Below, in pieces: positions 1-12,293 of a DNA stretch of 64,000 bases (its first letter is position 1; each line of letters opens with the position of its first letter). Position numbers and translations under genes: made by a program. Below the pieces are notes generated by a model. It saw only the letters and a list, made by a program, of their open reading frames with translations, was not told the origin of the DNA and did no database searches. The DNA is from Cytospora piceicola (lineage: Eukaryota; Ascomycota; Sordariomycetes; Diaporthales; Cytosporaceae): NCBI GenBank assembly GCA_023375675.1, contig JALQBC010000001.1, forward strand, positions 1,860,001-1,924,000, given 5' to 3'.

Positions 1-1921
1 CAGGACAGGGGTCTCCATTCGCGAAGTACTCTCCGCCAATGAAGGGTCAATTGAGTCTCTCACGTCGAGAGATGGCCTCTTATCGACGTCGGAAGATTCA
101 CCCGCTCCGCTCCCAGGATTCGGTTGCGACCAATTGACCATGGAGCGTAAAGACTCGACAAGTGAGTCCAGAGCAGCACGCTTGAGCACATACTCCTTAG
201 GGATCTCTGGTTCTGGTTCGTCGGGCGGCACAATGTGTGCTACTGACAGCGAGGGTGGAAGCATGCCCTTGATCTGCCAGTCGCCAGGGTTTGTCTTGGC
301 AGCCTTGTCTTCATACCGCTGTTCCTGCTCAGGCTTTACTGGAACATCGCGTGTAGAGTATTTGGCCAGGTCCTCGATGATCGTTTGGAAAATGTTGGTC
401 ATCTGGCTGTCGCAATCGTAGTTCAAATATGACTCCACCAGTGCACGAGGGTCTGCGCAGAATCTTTGGAGAATGGTAATAACATGCAGTTTCTGGGTCG
501 GAGACGCGTTCTTACGTGACAGCAACGCCAGGTAGATTTCGTTCAAAAATACCTCTATTTCTTTCTGTTCCTGGTGGTGAGATGCAGCTCCGCAACATTA
601 GGGATGGGGGACCACTGACCTTGAACGGTGCTCGCATGAATTTCAGCATGAGCCAGAAAATATCACAGCAGACCTCAAATACTCGGTCGACGGAACTGGC
701 GCCATTCCGGGATATACTAAGACATAGATAGAACTTGATCGCTTGAAGAAAACTCGTGGGCTCGTTACTTTTTGTGCTGGTGATGGTACACAGGGGTGAC
801 GTGAAGACTGATATATGGTTGTTTAAGAGGGTATGTATGAGGTGGAGGGAGATCAGTTTTGATCGCATAGGTTGGCCACGCAGCTCATACAGCATGTCTG
901 GCGGCAGGTTCTTGGTGGAGAGGTTGCAGAACGAGCGGAAGACGAGATATGCATCTCTGACGTATATCTCGTCCTCTGCTTCGAGAGACTCATGTGAGTC
1001 GTCCTGGTCACGATCGGTGACGGTCGTCTCAGCGTTGCTTTGCTCGGACACAGATCGCGCAGACTTCCTGTTCGCCTTCAGCTTTGTCACCATTGTGGGC
1101 CCGTCACCCATGTTGGAATCGTCAAAACTCTTCCGGTGTTCGAGGTCCTTCAAAGTAAGCTTCGGCCCCTCGTCGTCCACTTGCTCAGTCGTTGAACGCT
1201 CCGGATCTGAGGCTTCGGCAGACTCTTCGCTTTCATCACTGCCACCATTGCCATCCAAAGAGTCTTGCCGATCAAAGGTGACATTGCTCTCGCCGTTCCT
1301 CAATTTAGCCAGATTAATCCGGGTCTCTTTCAGGTGCAAGCGCGTCTTCACCCGCTCAAAGACTGTGCCCACCATTTGCACTAGCGTACCCTGCGCTATT
1401 TGCTGGTTGTTCGTATTCCTCGAGAGCAAGAAGACATTGTAGACCTGGCGCACAGCTTTCAGCAAACCAGCCCCATGAACAACAATCTTGTCATTGAGTA
1501 CGGCAGCAAGCAGAGACTTGACGATCTGTAGTTGTATCTCGACGGGCGTGGTCTCGCCCTGAAAGCTGTCGCATATTGTATCGATGGCGCGCTCAATAAG
1601 CGGCGCGCGTTGTTCGGGGGCAGCAGCGGTAGCATCATCGGCGGGTGCTGTTTCGGCGGGGGGCTCGGATGTCGCGGAGAAGTAGGATGAAGAGACTAGT
1701 TTGCCAATGCAGTCGAGCGCGGTGGTACTCAATTGGGCATTCCCGGATCTCGAGGCCATCTGCAGTGGCGCAAATATTACCTCAGGGTCTGGGAGTTGGG
1801 GGTCTGCTTCTTTGAGCGCAGCTTGGGCCTTTTCAATGGACTCCGTCAGCGGCTTATGGCGAGTGCCAGCATGTTTTTGGATCGCATCCAGCGAGGACGC
1901 GACGAATTTGAGAGAGCTCAT
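1..1921 (-). CDS. sec7: Sec7-family Arf guanine nucleotide exchange factor, N-terminal part (runs off window)
   Basis: Large Arf-GEF of the Sec7/BIG type, which activates Arf GTPases at the trans-Golgi for vesicle formation. Only the N-terminal 624 residues lie here; the catalytic Sec7 domain would be beyond position 1. Exon 1 runs from the ATG at 1921 to 620 (434 aa), a 49-bp GT-AG intron covers 619-571, and exon 2 continues open from 570 to the window edge. Residues 1-200 look like the helical DCB (dimerisation) domain. An acidic, Ser-rich linker follows, and the HUS region in exon 2 carries the diagnostic NYDCD box at about 484-488. After the HUS box the frame enters a Pro/Glu-rich linker, as expected just before the Sec7 domain. 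It is divergent from the PDH E2 gene, with 1.2 kb between the starts. The family is clear from DCB plus HUS; the symbol assumes the single fungal orthologue. Confidence 0.9.
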
Positions 1922-3160
1922 AGTGGCGGTCGCCGTCCCGGTCGGATATCTGGTGGCATTCGTGGGCTACGGGCGTGGGTGAGTCCAGGTCCAGGGAGGG
2001 CAAAGGCAAAGGGGGTGTTTTGGGAGGAGTTCGTGATGCTTTTGACGCAGCGTCAGAATAGGCCTCGGATGCGCCAATAGTGACTTGTCGTGTAGGAGAA
2101 CAATGCAAGTAACGAGAACAGCTGTTGATAAAGGATGGACAGGAAAGGCATCAAGCAAAGGCCTGTTATAGTGGCATCACATGGAAGAGAAGAAGCCCAT
2201 CGTCCTTTGTGTGTGGTGGTAGTTTGTAGTCAGGTAGACTTTCAATCTGGCTGCGTCGCCTGGATGCAGCAAGCTTACTGTTGTTACTCGGCGAAGGGAC
2301 CAGGTTGCAGCTGGCAGCTTCCCACCACCCACCAAGTTACAACGGGCCGTGCTTCAAACTGCAGGGGTGTCAAGTTACGCGGGCCCCACTCTTCGGGCTG
2401 TGCTAAATTGCTGCTGACGTAAAACACCAAAAGTTGACATCCACCTAGGTACTTAGACAGAGAAGAGTACTTGACTGACTGGCATTTGCAAATATGAATG
2501 AGGGGTGATATAAGTACTTTGCTTACAGAATCCGCGGCATACACCTAGGTAGCTTTCAAGTTTCACATCTGAATATTGACGTTGCGGGCAGAGCTATGGA
2601 CTTCAATGGTTGGACCTAAGTACCTACCTAGGTACCTAGGTACCCAGCAGGTACATAGATATCTTGGTCGGTATCGTAAGCGCAGCCGCGATAAGAAGCC
2701 GGGCTATCGCTTATCAGACCAATCGATAACAGCTGATATCACCCGGTTTTCGTCGGGAGAGACTAGCACCCGAAACAGTCTAGCGGATCTTGTGCTCGGA
2801 CCACCGATCCAACGTGCCAACGCCAAAGCGATCCGAGACTGGCTGTAGCTCCCCCAACGAGAAAAAAGATCGCACGCCGAAAACTCCCTAACATCGGACC
2901 TCCTCCATCTCACCAACCAAATCTTAGGCGATCCGCGATTTCAAATCTCTCCTTCGCGACCACCACCCACCCGCCCCCTCTCTTCTCCTCACGATCGCCA
3001 ATTGCTCATAGGACTTTCCGAGTAGATTCGTTTCTACCTAGTCCGGGCATTTATCTCGTCCTCTTCAACTGTCCAGCTGGTTTAGCGCAGTTCCGGACAC
3101 GCCTTCCTTTCTTCGATCCCCGAGAGTTATTTTCGCGTCACCACCACACACACCTTCAAG
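1922..3160. other. Divergent intergenic region between sec7 and PDH E2
   Basis: No coding sequence recognised. It must hold both promoters. CCTAGGTA-type palindromes occur at about 2442, 2545 and 2622-2645, the last being a run of overlapping copies. The 250 bases before the E2 start are pyrimidine-rich, typical of a fungal leader. Confidence 0.6.
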
Positions 3161-4623
3161 ATGCTCGCCCCAGTACTCCGAAGGCAAGCCCTTCACCCTC
3201 GAAGCGCCCTCCGATCCGCCCTCCCCTCCACCGCGAGCCTCGCAAGATGGTACGCCTCCTACCCACCTCACAGCGTCGTCAGGATGCCCGCCCTGTCGCC
3301 CACCATGACCGCTGGAGCCATCGGCACATGGCAGAAGAAGATCGGTGATAGCATTGAGCCTGGTGAGGTTCTCGTCGAGCTCGAGACGGACAAGGCCCAG
3401 ATGGACTTCGAGTTCCAGGAGGAGGGTGTGCTTGCCAAGATTCTGAGGGATTCTGGCGCGAAGGACGTCGCTGTTGGTAACGTAAGTCGCTCCGGGCATG
3501 CGATAAGGACCCACCTGCGATTGTGGTTTCTATGGGCTTACTGACATTGTCTGAACAGCCAATTGCCGTCATGGTTGAGGAGGGAGTCGACGTCAAGGCC
3601 TTTGAGGGATTCACTCTGCAAGATGCTGGCGGTGACGTTTCTGCTACCCCTGCCGAGACCAAGGAGGAGCCCAAGAAGGAGGAGTCCTCTGCATCTGCAT
3701 CAACCCCCGAGCCCACCCCCGAGTCCGATGACACTGGCTTCAAGGGCAAGTTCGAGACTTCTCTGGACCGTGAGCCCAACGTTACCCCCGCTGGCAAGCG
3801 ATTGGCCATCGAGAAGGGCATCAAGCTGTCTGCCGTCAAGGGCAGCGGCCCCGGTGGCAAGATCACCGAGGAGGACGTCAAGAAGTCTTCTGCCGCCCCT
3901 GCTGCTGCCGCCCCTGGCGCTGCCTACGAGGACATCCCTCTCAGCGGAATGCGCAAGGTTATTGCCAGCCGCCTGCAGCAGTCGACCCGCGACAACCCCC
4001 ACTTCTTCGTCTCCTCGTCCATCTCCGTCAGCAAGCTCATGAAGCTCCGCCAGGCTCTCAACAGCTCCGCCGAGGGCAAGTACAAGCTGAGCGTCAACGA
4101 CTTCCTTATCAAGGCCATCGCTGCCGCCGCTAAGAAGGTCCCCGCTGCCAACTCCTCTTGGCAGGAGGGCGCCATCCGGCAATACAACACCGTCGATGTT
4201 TCTGTCGCCGTCGCCACCCCCACTGGTCTGATTACCCCTATCGTCAAGGCTGCCGAGGGCAAGGGTCTCGAGGCCATCTCCTCTGCAGTCAAGGACCTTG
4301 CCAAGCGCGCCCGTGACGGCAAGCTCAAGCCCGAGGAGTACCAGGGCGGTTCCATCTCCATCTCCAACCTGGGCATGAACCCCGCTGTCGACAGCTTCAC
4401 CGCTATCATCAACCCCCCTCAGTCCACGATATTGGCCATTGGCAGCCCCAAGAAGGTCGCCATCCCTGCTGAGAACGAGGACGGTACGACCGGTGTCGCC
4501 TGGGACGACCAGATTGTTATTACCTCCAGCTTCGACCACAAGGTCGTTGACGGTGCGGTCGGTGCTGAGTTCATGAAGGAGTTGAAGAAGGTTCTTGAGA
4601 ACCCCCTGGAGCTGTTGCTGTAA
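3161..4623 (+). CDS. lat1: Dihydrolipoamide acetyltransferase (E2) of the pyruvate dehydrogenase complex, mitochondrial
   Basis: E2 core enzyme of the mitochondrial pyruvate dehydrogenase complex; it transfers the acetyl group from lipoyllysine to CoA. Exon 1 is 3161-3481, a 77-bp intron (GTAAGT to CAG) covers 3482-3558, and exon 2 is 3559-4623, giving 461 aa. Residues 1-30 are Arg/Ser/Ala-rich without acids, a mitochondrial presequence. One lipoyl domain follows, with the lipoylated lysine in [10 protein letters not shown] (K78). Then come an Ala/Pro/Glu linker, the peripheral subunit-binding domain ([10 protein letters not shown] region) and the catalytic domain ending in FDHKVVDG, with catalytic His about 434 and Asp about 438. 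The single lipoyl domain and the length fit fungal Lat1. The ATG follows a purine-rich CTTCAAG context. All key residues are present. Confidence 0.96.
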
Positions 4624-5653
4624 GGGATGATGGAAGTAAAAGGGAGGCATCCGTGCTAGCGATTCGACGAGCAACTACTACGGGGATATCCAAACGCGGA
4701 GTAGACATGAGTAGGGTATCTCAGAATGTATGTACTAATACCAATCAGTTTCTCGCAAGTTACGTTATTCGACTTCAGGATCAGTGATCTGAGGACTTGC
4801 CATAAGAAACAACAAAAAATATATATCCAGCTGTCTATCATGCTTCAAACCAGTTCAGTTTCTCAAGCGGGCTGATCAGGTCGGAACTCAACAAGTTGTG
4901 ACAGGTACTTATGATGTGTAGGCAGAGAACACTTTGGACACTCTGTGCCACTTATCCCCTGCAATGGACGCCGCCGATCCACCCAACGCGGGCGCTCTAC
5001 GGTCCACATAAGCTCCTGAGCTCCTGGTCTCACTCTCCTTATGAAGATGCTCAATTTAGTTCACACTGCTTAGCACATATCGCGCAAAACAGGTCTCCTA
5101 AAACCCTGCATGCCGACAACTTTGGCGCGTTGTACTTCTGCCATTGACCATTTTCTTGCTCGTCAGAGCTGAGCACCTAGCTGTCAGGTCAAGGGTTGCT
5201 TCCTTTGCTTCACTAATATGAACCGTTGCAAGAGACAATCCCGGGAACAAAACCCACCGAGTAAGCTGCTGGCATGTGCCTACCAAGGGCTCCCGATAAT
5301 ATGTAGCTGACGCAAAACCGCGTTGTTTCCATCACGCCTGCACGCCTACTTCTCTATCACGGATCTCACCAATATCAGTCTCCGGCTTGGCCAACGGGCA
5401 GAAAACAGGAAATGCGGATCCGGCGCTATATACTTGACAGCTTTGGGAGGAGGATAGGCCTTCTGATTGGGCTGGCGTGAAGCAACTGCAGCCGCTCGAG
5501 TGGATAACGCAGACGACATTAGTATTATGAAGTACTAACCCGTCTCAGGCTTTCCCATGTCTCCCTCTATTATCACTGCGAAACTTCAGTAACTGTTACT
5601 TTTCTTATATGGCGTTATAAATTACATGTACTTCTTCACTATCTCATTGCAAT
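4624..5653. other. Intergenic region upstream of the HET-domain gene
   Basis: About 1 kb without a supportable gene. Open frames here are short, lack family motifs and lie on both strands. The first 200 bases are probably the E2 3' UTR. Confidence 0.5.
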
Positions 5654-7357
5654 ATGACCATGGAAGCCAGTCCATCATCACCAGATCCCTCACCATTCTA
5701 TCATGATCCCCTCCCAGACAACGCACCGTACATCAGATTGTTGGAAGTACTTGGGATCGATGACTCTGATAAGGTCAGCGTCAGGTGTAAGCTCACGGCC
5801 TGGCCGGTAGAGAGCGCACCCTCGTATCATGCCATCTCATACACTTGGGGCGATCCTGCTCTCACCACAGCCGTTATCATCAATGACCAACGGCTGGAGG
5901 TCAGACAGAACTGCGAATATGTGCTCAAGCAGGCACATTGGCACGGCGGCAGCCAACACTACTGGATCGATGCGATCTGCATTGACCAGAGCAACCTGGA
6001 AGAAAAAGGAAACCAGGTCGGCATGATGGGCAGTATATATAGGAAGGCTGCCCACGTGCTGGCCTGTGTCGGCAACCATGCTGACGACAGCGACTTCCTT
6101 TACAAAATATTAGCGGAGCACGAAAAGACCTGGGTCACTATAGGTACTGCGGTTACAGAGTTCGCAGAATGGTGGGAAGATGACGGTGTCGTCGTGATGC
6201 TTCAGAATATGAAGCAAATTCTAGGGATTCGGAACATACGCCGCTTGTTGCACGCCATGGGAGCGTTCTCCAGGAGACCGTACTTCTGTCGCCTGTGGAT
6301 CCTCCAGGAGCTATATCACGGCTCGGCCGTGAGCTTTCTGTGCGGGAGGGATTGCATGCCATCTGTCGTCCTCGTCCATATATTCAGACTACGACACTGC
6401 CGATCTTTCTGGTATCCCTACAGCCTTGAACCGGAAGGGAAGTCCGGCCCGGGCGGCCTCTGTCTTTCTAACACCAGTATGATTCTTCTGGTGGCTCGTC
6501 AGTCGCCTATTGGATCCAAGAGTTTGGTCACCCTGTCACGTAATGCCGGAAGACTGCTCTGCGAGGACCCGAGGGATAAAGTGTACGGGATTGTATCCAT
6601 GGTGGACAGGGGCTCCTTCGGTGTCAGCCCCATTGTCCCGGACTACACCAAGACGGTGTTTGAGGTCGCCTTGGACTTCCTCCAAAAGCTTGCCGAGTTC
6701 CAGCTGAAGTCCACCCCCGGCTTCGACGGGAATCTACTCCATACAGGCATGACTATGGTACGAAACCTCACACTTACTGCCGAATCCGATGGACTATGTG
6801 CCGCGATCAAAGCAAGGCGTGAGCCCTTGGGCGAGGAAGAGGACCTGCCGCGGGCAGGGGATGATACACCCCGACTGAGGGTCAAGCAGGAATACTGTTG
6901 GGGTGTGCTCATTTCACAAGAGAACATTGACGACAGCTTTCAGGCACTGTTTGCCAGCGATCCGACTGGTGGCCACGAAATCAAAATGCTCCTGCCCCGC
7001 CAGACAATGCCTGGTGACTGGCTCATCCGCGTTGATCGGTATCTGGGCTTGGTCGCGAGAGGGGGGGTTGAGGGAAAGTATTCTATAATAGGGAAGGCTA
7101 TTGTTGACACAAAAAGATACCCCTGGCATGAATACCAAGCTTTCCACATCTCCATTGACATCGAAGATGTGCTGGTGTTATTCGGCGCATGGCCAGAGAA
7201 TGATGACTTCGCGTCACAGTCTAATACCTGGAGAAGGGAGTACTTGGACACCAGGGTCTGTAGGGTGCCCGGTTCTTCTTGCGCGATAATCGACGCTGAA
7301 CCCTCTGGCATTCAACGAGATGCGATGAAGTCTTATAAAAGCGTAAGATTAACCTAG
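5654..7357 (+). CDS. Heterokaryon-incompatibility (HET) domain protein
   Basis: HET-domain protein, the fungal family whose members trigger cell death when genetically different hyphae fuse; many paralogues also act in other self/non-self responses. The gene is a single open exon of 567 aa. The HET domain spans about residues 55-230 and shows the two hallmark blocks: SYTWGD at 62-67 and WIDAICIDQ at 104-112, followed by the conserved Met-Gly-Ser-Ile-Tyr block near 124-129. A further conserved-looking stretch near 290-320 (CEDPRDKVYGIVSM) is the usual second HET block. The C-terminal 230 residues match nothing I recognise and carry no NACHT, ankyrin or WD repeats. An alternative start is Met3. 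It stands alone, without an obvious partner gene that would mark a known incompatibility locus. Confidence 0.92.
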   Translation: MTMEASPSSPDPSPFYHDPLPDNAPYIRLLEVLGIDDSDKVSVRCKLTAWPVESAPSYHAISYTWGDPALTTAVIINDQRLEVRQNCEYVLKQAHWHGGSQHYWIDAICIDQSNLEEKGNQVGMMGSIYRKAAHVLACVGNHADDSDFLYKILAEHEKTWVTIGTAVTEFAEWWEDDGVVVMLQNMKQILGIRNIRRLLHAMGAFSRRPYFCRLWILQELYHGSAVSFLCGRDCMPSVVLVHIFRLRHCRSFWYPYSLEPEGKSGPGGLCLSNTSMILLVARQSPIGSKSLVTLSRNAGRLLCEDPRDKVYGIVSMVDRGSFGVSPIVPDYTKTVFEVALDFLQKLAEFQLKSTPGFDGNLLHTGMTMVRNLTLTAESDGLCAAIKARREPLGEEEDLPRAGDDTPRLRVKQEYCWGVLISQENIDDSFQALFASDPTGGHEIKMLLPRQTMPGDWLIRVDRYLGLVARGGVEGKYSIIGKAIVDTKRYPWHEYQAFHISIDIEDVLVLFGAWPENDDFASQSNTWRREYLDTRVCRVPGSSCAIIDAEPSGIQRDAMKSYKSVRLT

Positions 7358-7748
7358 ACTTGATGATGAGAAAAACCAATCGTCTTAAGACTTCATATAA
7401 TTCCTTACGGCGGGTGACTCACGGCTCAGACTACTAGGTCAAGCCTTTATGATTTGTTCAAACATTCCAGGATGAACAAAACCATGCTAAGGAGGAAGCG
7501 TTTGTGTGGAGAAGGCAATCATGTGGAACTCCTCTATTCATGGCGACCATGCCAAGATCCTAACGTTTGGGTATATGTAGTGTACATCGTTCCGGGTCTC
7601 CTCCACTGGCGTCTTCCCAACTGGTAGGCTGGGCGGTAGAGCTCCGATTCCTTTTGCGCCGCTTAACGCCTGTTCCGCGGCCATCAGCCATTCTCGGCTG
7701 TCCTATATCCGAACGAACAGGTGCCGCAATTACAACAGCGCCCTACTG
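7358..7748. other. Intergenic region, HET gene 3' side to FIP1 3' side
   Basis: Convergent gap of about 390 bases. Nothing supportable beyond the presumed 3' UTRs of both neighbours. Confidence 0.5.
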
Positions 7749-8916
7749 CTAGTACCGCTGACGGCCTCCGCGACCTCTAGCAAAGCCGCCGCGGTGTCCT
7801 CCGCCACCCATATTCCCTTGGTCGTAGCCGAATCCTTGACCTTGGTTGCCTCCAAAGTTGCCACCGCCAAAGTTCTGGCCCTGACCACCCTGGCCTTGCT
7901 GTCCACCACCGTTCTGCATGCCGGCAAACATGGCACCCATGGCTGAGGGGTCCATCTGACTCGGGTCCATACCGCCCGAAGCCATCATTTGCTGCATCAT
8001 CTGCTGCATCTCAGGTGGCATGCCGTCCATTCCAGCCATGTTGCCGGCACCGCCGCCCTGTGCTCCTGATCCAGCACCGCCGCCGCCACCTCCCGGCATC
8101 ATGCCAGGCATACCGCCCATGCCCATCATCATCATGTTCTGCATGTCCTCCATCATCTTCTTGTTATTTGCCGCGATCGCCTCGGAGTTGAACTCCTGTC
8201 TCAGGCCCTCCTGCTTGGATGCATACAGCGCCCACGTGAACTCGTCAAAGCCGTAGTTGAAGTAGTCGCTGAGGTCAGTGCCGGGTTTCCGCCATGGCTT
8301 GGCATGCTCTGCCAGATCGTCGTCGATGTTGACTTGTGTCAGGGGCTTGCCAGTGCCCTTATGCGTGGGAATGGCGTTAATGTCGACGGTAGAGGTCCTG
8401 ACTGCGGGGAGGTCGGCGCCGTTCGGTGTAGGTGTGGGTGTGGGTTTGCTGTCTTCGGGCTTCTTGGGAGGGGCCTTTGCGGTGGTGTCGTTGGATATTG
8501 AGCGTTGCGGGATGTCTTTGATACTACTATACCGGGATTGTCTAAAGCTGGCCGTTAGTGTGTGTATAAAGCAACAGTCGCATGAGCCATTGGTGTACTC
8601 ACGATGGTGGCGCGGCCGAGGTGCCGTCTTTTCTCTCCGTGATGATCACCATACTCTAGAAAAGGCGTGTTAGCGAATGAGTTTCCTAAATCGCGACGAC
8701 ACGGTTATTTCATACATCGTCGGAAGAATCGTCCTCGTCCATAGCGCCACCCTCGTCTTCTTCTTCGCCTTCCTCGAGGTCCTCATCCTGGTCGTGTTTG
8801 GACTCGGTCGGGGTAGTTGCTGCAGCTGCAGCCTCATCTTGCTGGGCATCCGACGCTGCAGGGGCGGCAGTCTCCTCTGGCGCATAGAAGTCGTCATCAT
8901 TGTCGTCGATATCCAT
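7749..8916 (-). CDS. fip1: Pre-mRNA polyadenylation factor Fip1
   Basis: Subunit of the cleavage and polyadenylation factor that tethers poly(A) polymerase to the complex. Three exons: 8916-8716, 8655-8603 and 8541-7749, with introns 8715-8656 (GTATGA..TAG) and 8602-8542 (GTGAGT..TAG), giving 348 aa. The N-terminus is strongly acidic (the poly(A) polymerase-binding region). The diagnostic Fip1 motif lies at about 166-195, with [20 protein letters not shown] at its core. The C-terminal 130 residues are Met/Gly/Gln-rich and end in an RGG-like tail, as in filamentous fungal Fip1. The start at 8916 is preferred over an upstream in-frame ATG at 9000 because it has a CAAGATGG context and begins the acidic segment. 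It shares a 461-bp divergent promoter with NUP49. Confidence 0.94.
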
Positions 8917-9377
8917 CTTGTATAACTCTGTAGAGAAGAAACGCTTGTCGTTGGGTCTATGATGCAAGTGAACAGAGGAGCGGAGGGGGTCTTCAATCAC
9001 TTATGATAACTGAGTATTGTGGTTCAATGCTGCTTGCTGGTAGTGGGTGGGTGGTAGAAGGTCAACGGGAGCTCCACAGCCTGAGCTCTAGCTTTTGTGG
9101 CCGGCAAGAAGCGATTTTAGCGTGCAATGTCAAGCAGGGACCCCCTGCAACTACCGATGTAAACGCACTACTGTATGTTACTGTGTACCAGCCGCGATTG
9201 CAATCCCATTTGCGAAAGCAGGGAAAAGAGAACACCTAAGTACTTAGGTACTTGAGTAAACAGACACGTCTTCAAGCCTAGGTACCTAGGTAAAGTTCTT
9301 CCACAGCTGACTGAGATGGAAGAGAACTGAAAGAAGCTGAACGTGAACCACAAGCTCTGAGACCCTCCCAGAAAATA
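8917..9377. promoter_or_regulatory. Bidirectional promoter region, fip1 / nup49
   Basis: The 461 bases between two divergent starts must contain both promoters. Two dense palindromic blocks stand out: ACCTAAGTACTTAGGT at about 9236-9251 and CCTAGGTACCTAGGTA at about 9278-9293. No TATA box is evident. Confidence 0.5.
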
Positions 9378-11104
9378 ATGGCCTTCGCACGGTCAGCAAG
9401 CGGACCAGTTAGTCTCAGTATCAACACCGGAGCCGCCAATTCTTTGTGGGTACCTTGCGGATTACTCGTCCTTGCTCCGCTACCGTCTCCATTCCCACTT
9501 CACTCCTTGCATCGTCTCCCCTTCCGTTGCCGAGAGACATGGGTTCCGTCATGATGGAATTTTACTGACTTTCTCTCCACGTACTGTAGTGGGAATAGCT
9601 CGAGTCAGCCTCCACTAGCCAGTAGTCTGTTTGGTCCAGGTTCAACCACCACCGCGCAACCTTCAACCCAAACAAACAGTCTTTTCGGCGGCGGCAATAC
9701 CACAGCACCTCAGCAGCCTGCCCAGACTCCCACCATGTTTGGGACCACGCAAAACGCGGCCGCGGCCTCCAAACCAGGCGGCCTGTTCGGCTCCAACACC
9801 GCGACCGGTGGAGGAGGACTATTTGGAAACACCACCGCGGCTTCTCAGCCTCAGCAGACCAGCGGCGGTCTGTTTGGCGCAAGTACTGCCACATCACAAC
9901 CGGCACAGTCTGGTGGTCTGTTCGGCGCTGCGACGACCAACAACTCCCAACCACAACAAACAGGAGGGCTTTTCGGTCAAGCGCCTGCCGCATCGCAGCC
10001 CGCACAGACAGGTGGTAGTGGTTTGTTTGGTCAAACGACGCAGCAACCCGCCTCGACGGGTGGCGGTCTGTTTGGAAATGCGCAGAAGCCCACGCCTTCT
10101 TTGTTCGGAGGCGGGAATACGAACACTACGACAGGCACGGGAACGACGGGGGGTCTGTTTGGCGGACAGTCCAACACAGGAGCCACAGGAGGCTTATTGT
10201 ACGCCCTCCCTCATATACCATTACACATCTCTCTTCTCTTATGTCCATATGCTAACACGACCTGCCATGCAGCTCTGGTTTTGGCCAATCCACTGCTCAA
10301 CAGCAACAGCAACAGCAACCCTCCACAAACCCCACACTCGGCTCAACCATGAACCAGCAAAACGTACCAGGCGTCCGGATCGACCTCTCCAACCTCAAGA
10401 CCACGACCCGCTACAATGATCTGCAAGAGGACCTACAGAAGCAAATCGCCGATATCGACAAGTTCATCCAGAACTGCGTTGCCCAGAAAGACCAGCTAGA
10501 CGCCTTCCTGCCCGCGCACGGCGAGCAGCTGTCTGCCATCCCTGGTGACGTGCGCTTCGTGTCCCGGAAGCACGCCGCGGTGGACAGTGCGATAGGCTCC
10601 GACCTCCATGCCATCAAGCAGATGCGCGACCTGGTCAAGAGCGATGCCGAGGAGGCGAGCCTGAGCTTCTCCGCGGTGAACAACTTGTTGCTGCCGAGCG
10701 ACTACCACAACAAACCGAACTTCTTCTCCCCCTCGGACCGGGACGGCAGTGGCTCTGCGAAGGATGGCGACGGCGAGAAGTCGGACCTGGTCAGCTACTT
10801 CAGCAAGCAGGTCGACGACATGAACGACCAGATCAAGAGGTTCCAGAAGAACGTCCGCGAGATCGAGACGCACCTCGGCGGCGTGGAGCTCAACATCAAC
10901 GACCAGGCCTCTCGGCTGCAGCATGGAGCTGGCGGCTTCGGCGCCGGCTCGGCAGAGGACAAGCAGATGGAGCTGTATGCGGTGCTAAGGGACTTTGAGG
11001 AGAGCATATTGGAGGTTGCGGGCGTGGTGGGTGGCGCGAGGGAGGGTGTTACCGAGTTGCAGCTCAGTGACTTCAGGGGAAGGGGAATCAATGGTATTCA
11101 CTAA
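9378..11104 (+). CDS. nup49: FG-repeat nucleoporin Nup49 (Nup58/45 family)
   Basis: Component of the central channel (Nsp1-Nup57-Nup49 complex) of the nuclear pore. Exons are 9378-9445, 9590-10198 and 10273-11104, with introns 9446-9589 (GTGGGT..TAG) and 10199-10272 (GTACGC..CAG), giving 502 aa. The N-terminal 230 residues carry about ten SLFG/GLFG repeats separated by Thr/Gln/Asn/Gly spacers, and a short poly-Gln tract follows the second junction. From about residue 245 to the end the chain is predicted to be helical coiled coil, the segment that joins the trimeric complex. Both junctions restore the FG pattern without frame breaks. Divergent from fip1. Confidence 0.93.
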
Positions 11105-11385
11105 GTGACGAATTGGGCAGGTGGAGAGAGTAGAGCACGGCTTGTCATATCGTAGCCAGGATGCGAAGATAACTTGTTGTACAATTCTTTTGTTGCTGGT
11201 GAAGCAAGGGGGCATAAATCGTATACCCAGGGTATCTATCAACGAACCGCACTTTCAGAAGCACATGTACGCCACTGGGAGTGCCTCTTTCCGGCACCTC
11301 TTCTGATGAGGAGTCCTCCTAAACTCTGCTGACCGGGCTTCTTCGGCCCAGAGGTGCTTCCGACTTCTGCTTGTTATCCACATGT

Positions 11386-12293
11386 CTAGTACTCTCCCTC
11401 ATCTGCGCCACCGTCGTCCATATCATCGTCGTCACCATTGTCGAAGTACCCCTCGGCGTTGTAGTCACCGCCATCCTCGTCATCGTCAAACGCCTCATCC
11501 ATCTCCTCTGCGTACGCGTCCTCGTCGTCAAGACCGAAATCCATGTCTTCCTCTCCCTCCGCACCGCCCTCGTCAAGCCTGTCAAGGGCCTCCAAGGCCT
11601 TCTCGTGGTCATTGGCATCAACGCCATTGACCTCGGGCATATTGAATATCTCCTCCGCGGTCCGCAGCGTCGTGACCTTGGACAAGGTCATGGTCTTCTT
11701 CCTGACGCCTCCGGCCTTCCTCCGGGCCCCGCCTCCCCCAGCGGCACCGCCGTCCTCCCCGTCCAGCGTCGCGTGCAGCTCGGCCGGGAAGAGCGCCTTG
11801 TTGAAGGGCCGCTCGCCGAGGTCCGGCAGCGCCCTCTCGGGCCTCTTCATCCTCGAGCTGGGCATCTCCACGGCCGTGAACGGGTCGACGGTCGCCTTGG
11901 TCTTGACGCCGTAGCGCTGGTTGACCTGCTCCTGGCCGTAGGCGCGGGTGTGCGAGGACGCCGGGTCCCAGGTGCGCGTGGCGGTGTAGAAGGGCCCGTC
12001 GTGGATCTGTTCGCGGAAGAGGAGGAGCGATTTGACTTGGGACTTTTCTCGGGCTGTCGTGGGGGCTGGGATGGGGACGTCGTAAGGCTATGCAGACAGG
12101 AGAAAGGGTTAGTAAGGAGGAAGGTGACCCGGTTGGAATGATGCGATGGGATGGGTGGGACAATGGAACGTACAGGAAAGTCTTCGGCCGGTCGGCCATC
12201 CACCCTAAGTGTCGGATCTTCTTGCCATGGGAGCTGTATGCCTCCTCTGCCTCCCCGGCCGCCGCGGCCTCCTCCTCTTCCTCCTCGAGACAT
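11386..12293 (-). CDS. rpc31: DNA-directed RNA polymerase III subunit Rpc31 (RPC7)
   Basis: Subunit of the RNA polymerase III initiation subcomplex (Rpc82-Rpc34-Rpc31), needed for transcription of tRNA and 5S genes. Exon 1 is 12293-12174 (40 aa), intron 12173-12088 (GTACGT..TAG), exon 2 12087-11386, giving 273 aa. The N-terminus is Gly/Arg-rich (MSRGGRGGGR), then comes the conserved block around PYDVPIPAP and HDGPFYT. The C-terminal 75 residues are extremely acidic, the hallmark of Rpc31/RPC7. In the upstream frame only a TTG precedes, so the ATG at 12293 is taken. It is divergent from the Hsm3-like gene. Confidence 0.9.

Noticed and set aside
3700..4674. Long - strand frame antisense to the PDH E2 gene
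   Set aside because: Leu/Gly/Asp-rich shadow of a GC-biased coding exon; no domain.
5654..7357. HET gene as part of a known two-gene incompatibility locus
   Set aside because: Neighbours are a PDH subunit and a polyadenylation factor; no SNARE, Patatin, NLR or prion-like partner is present.
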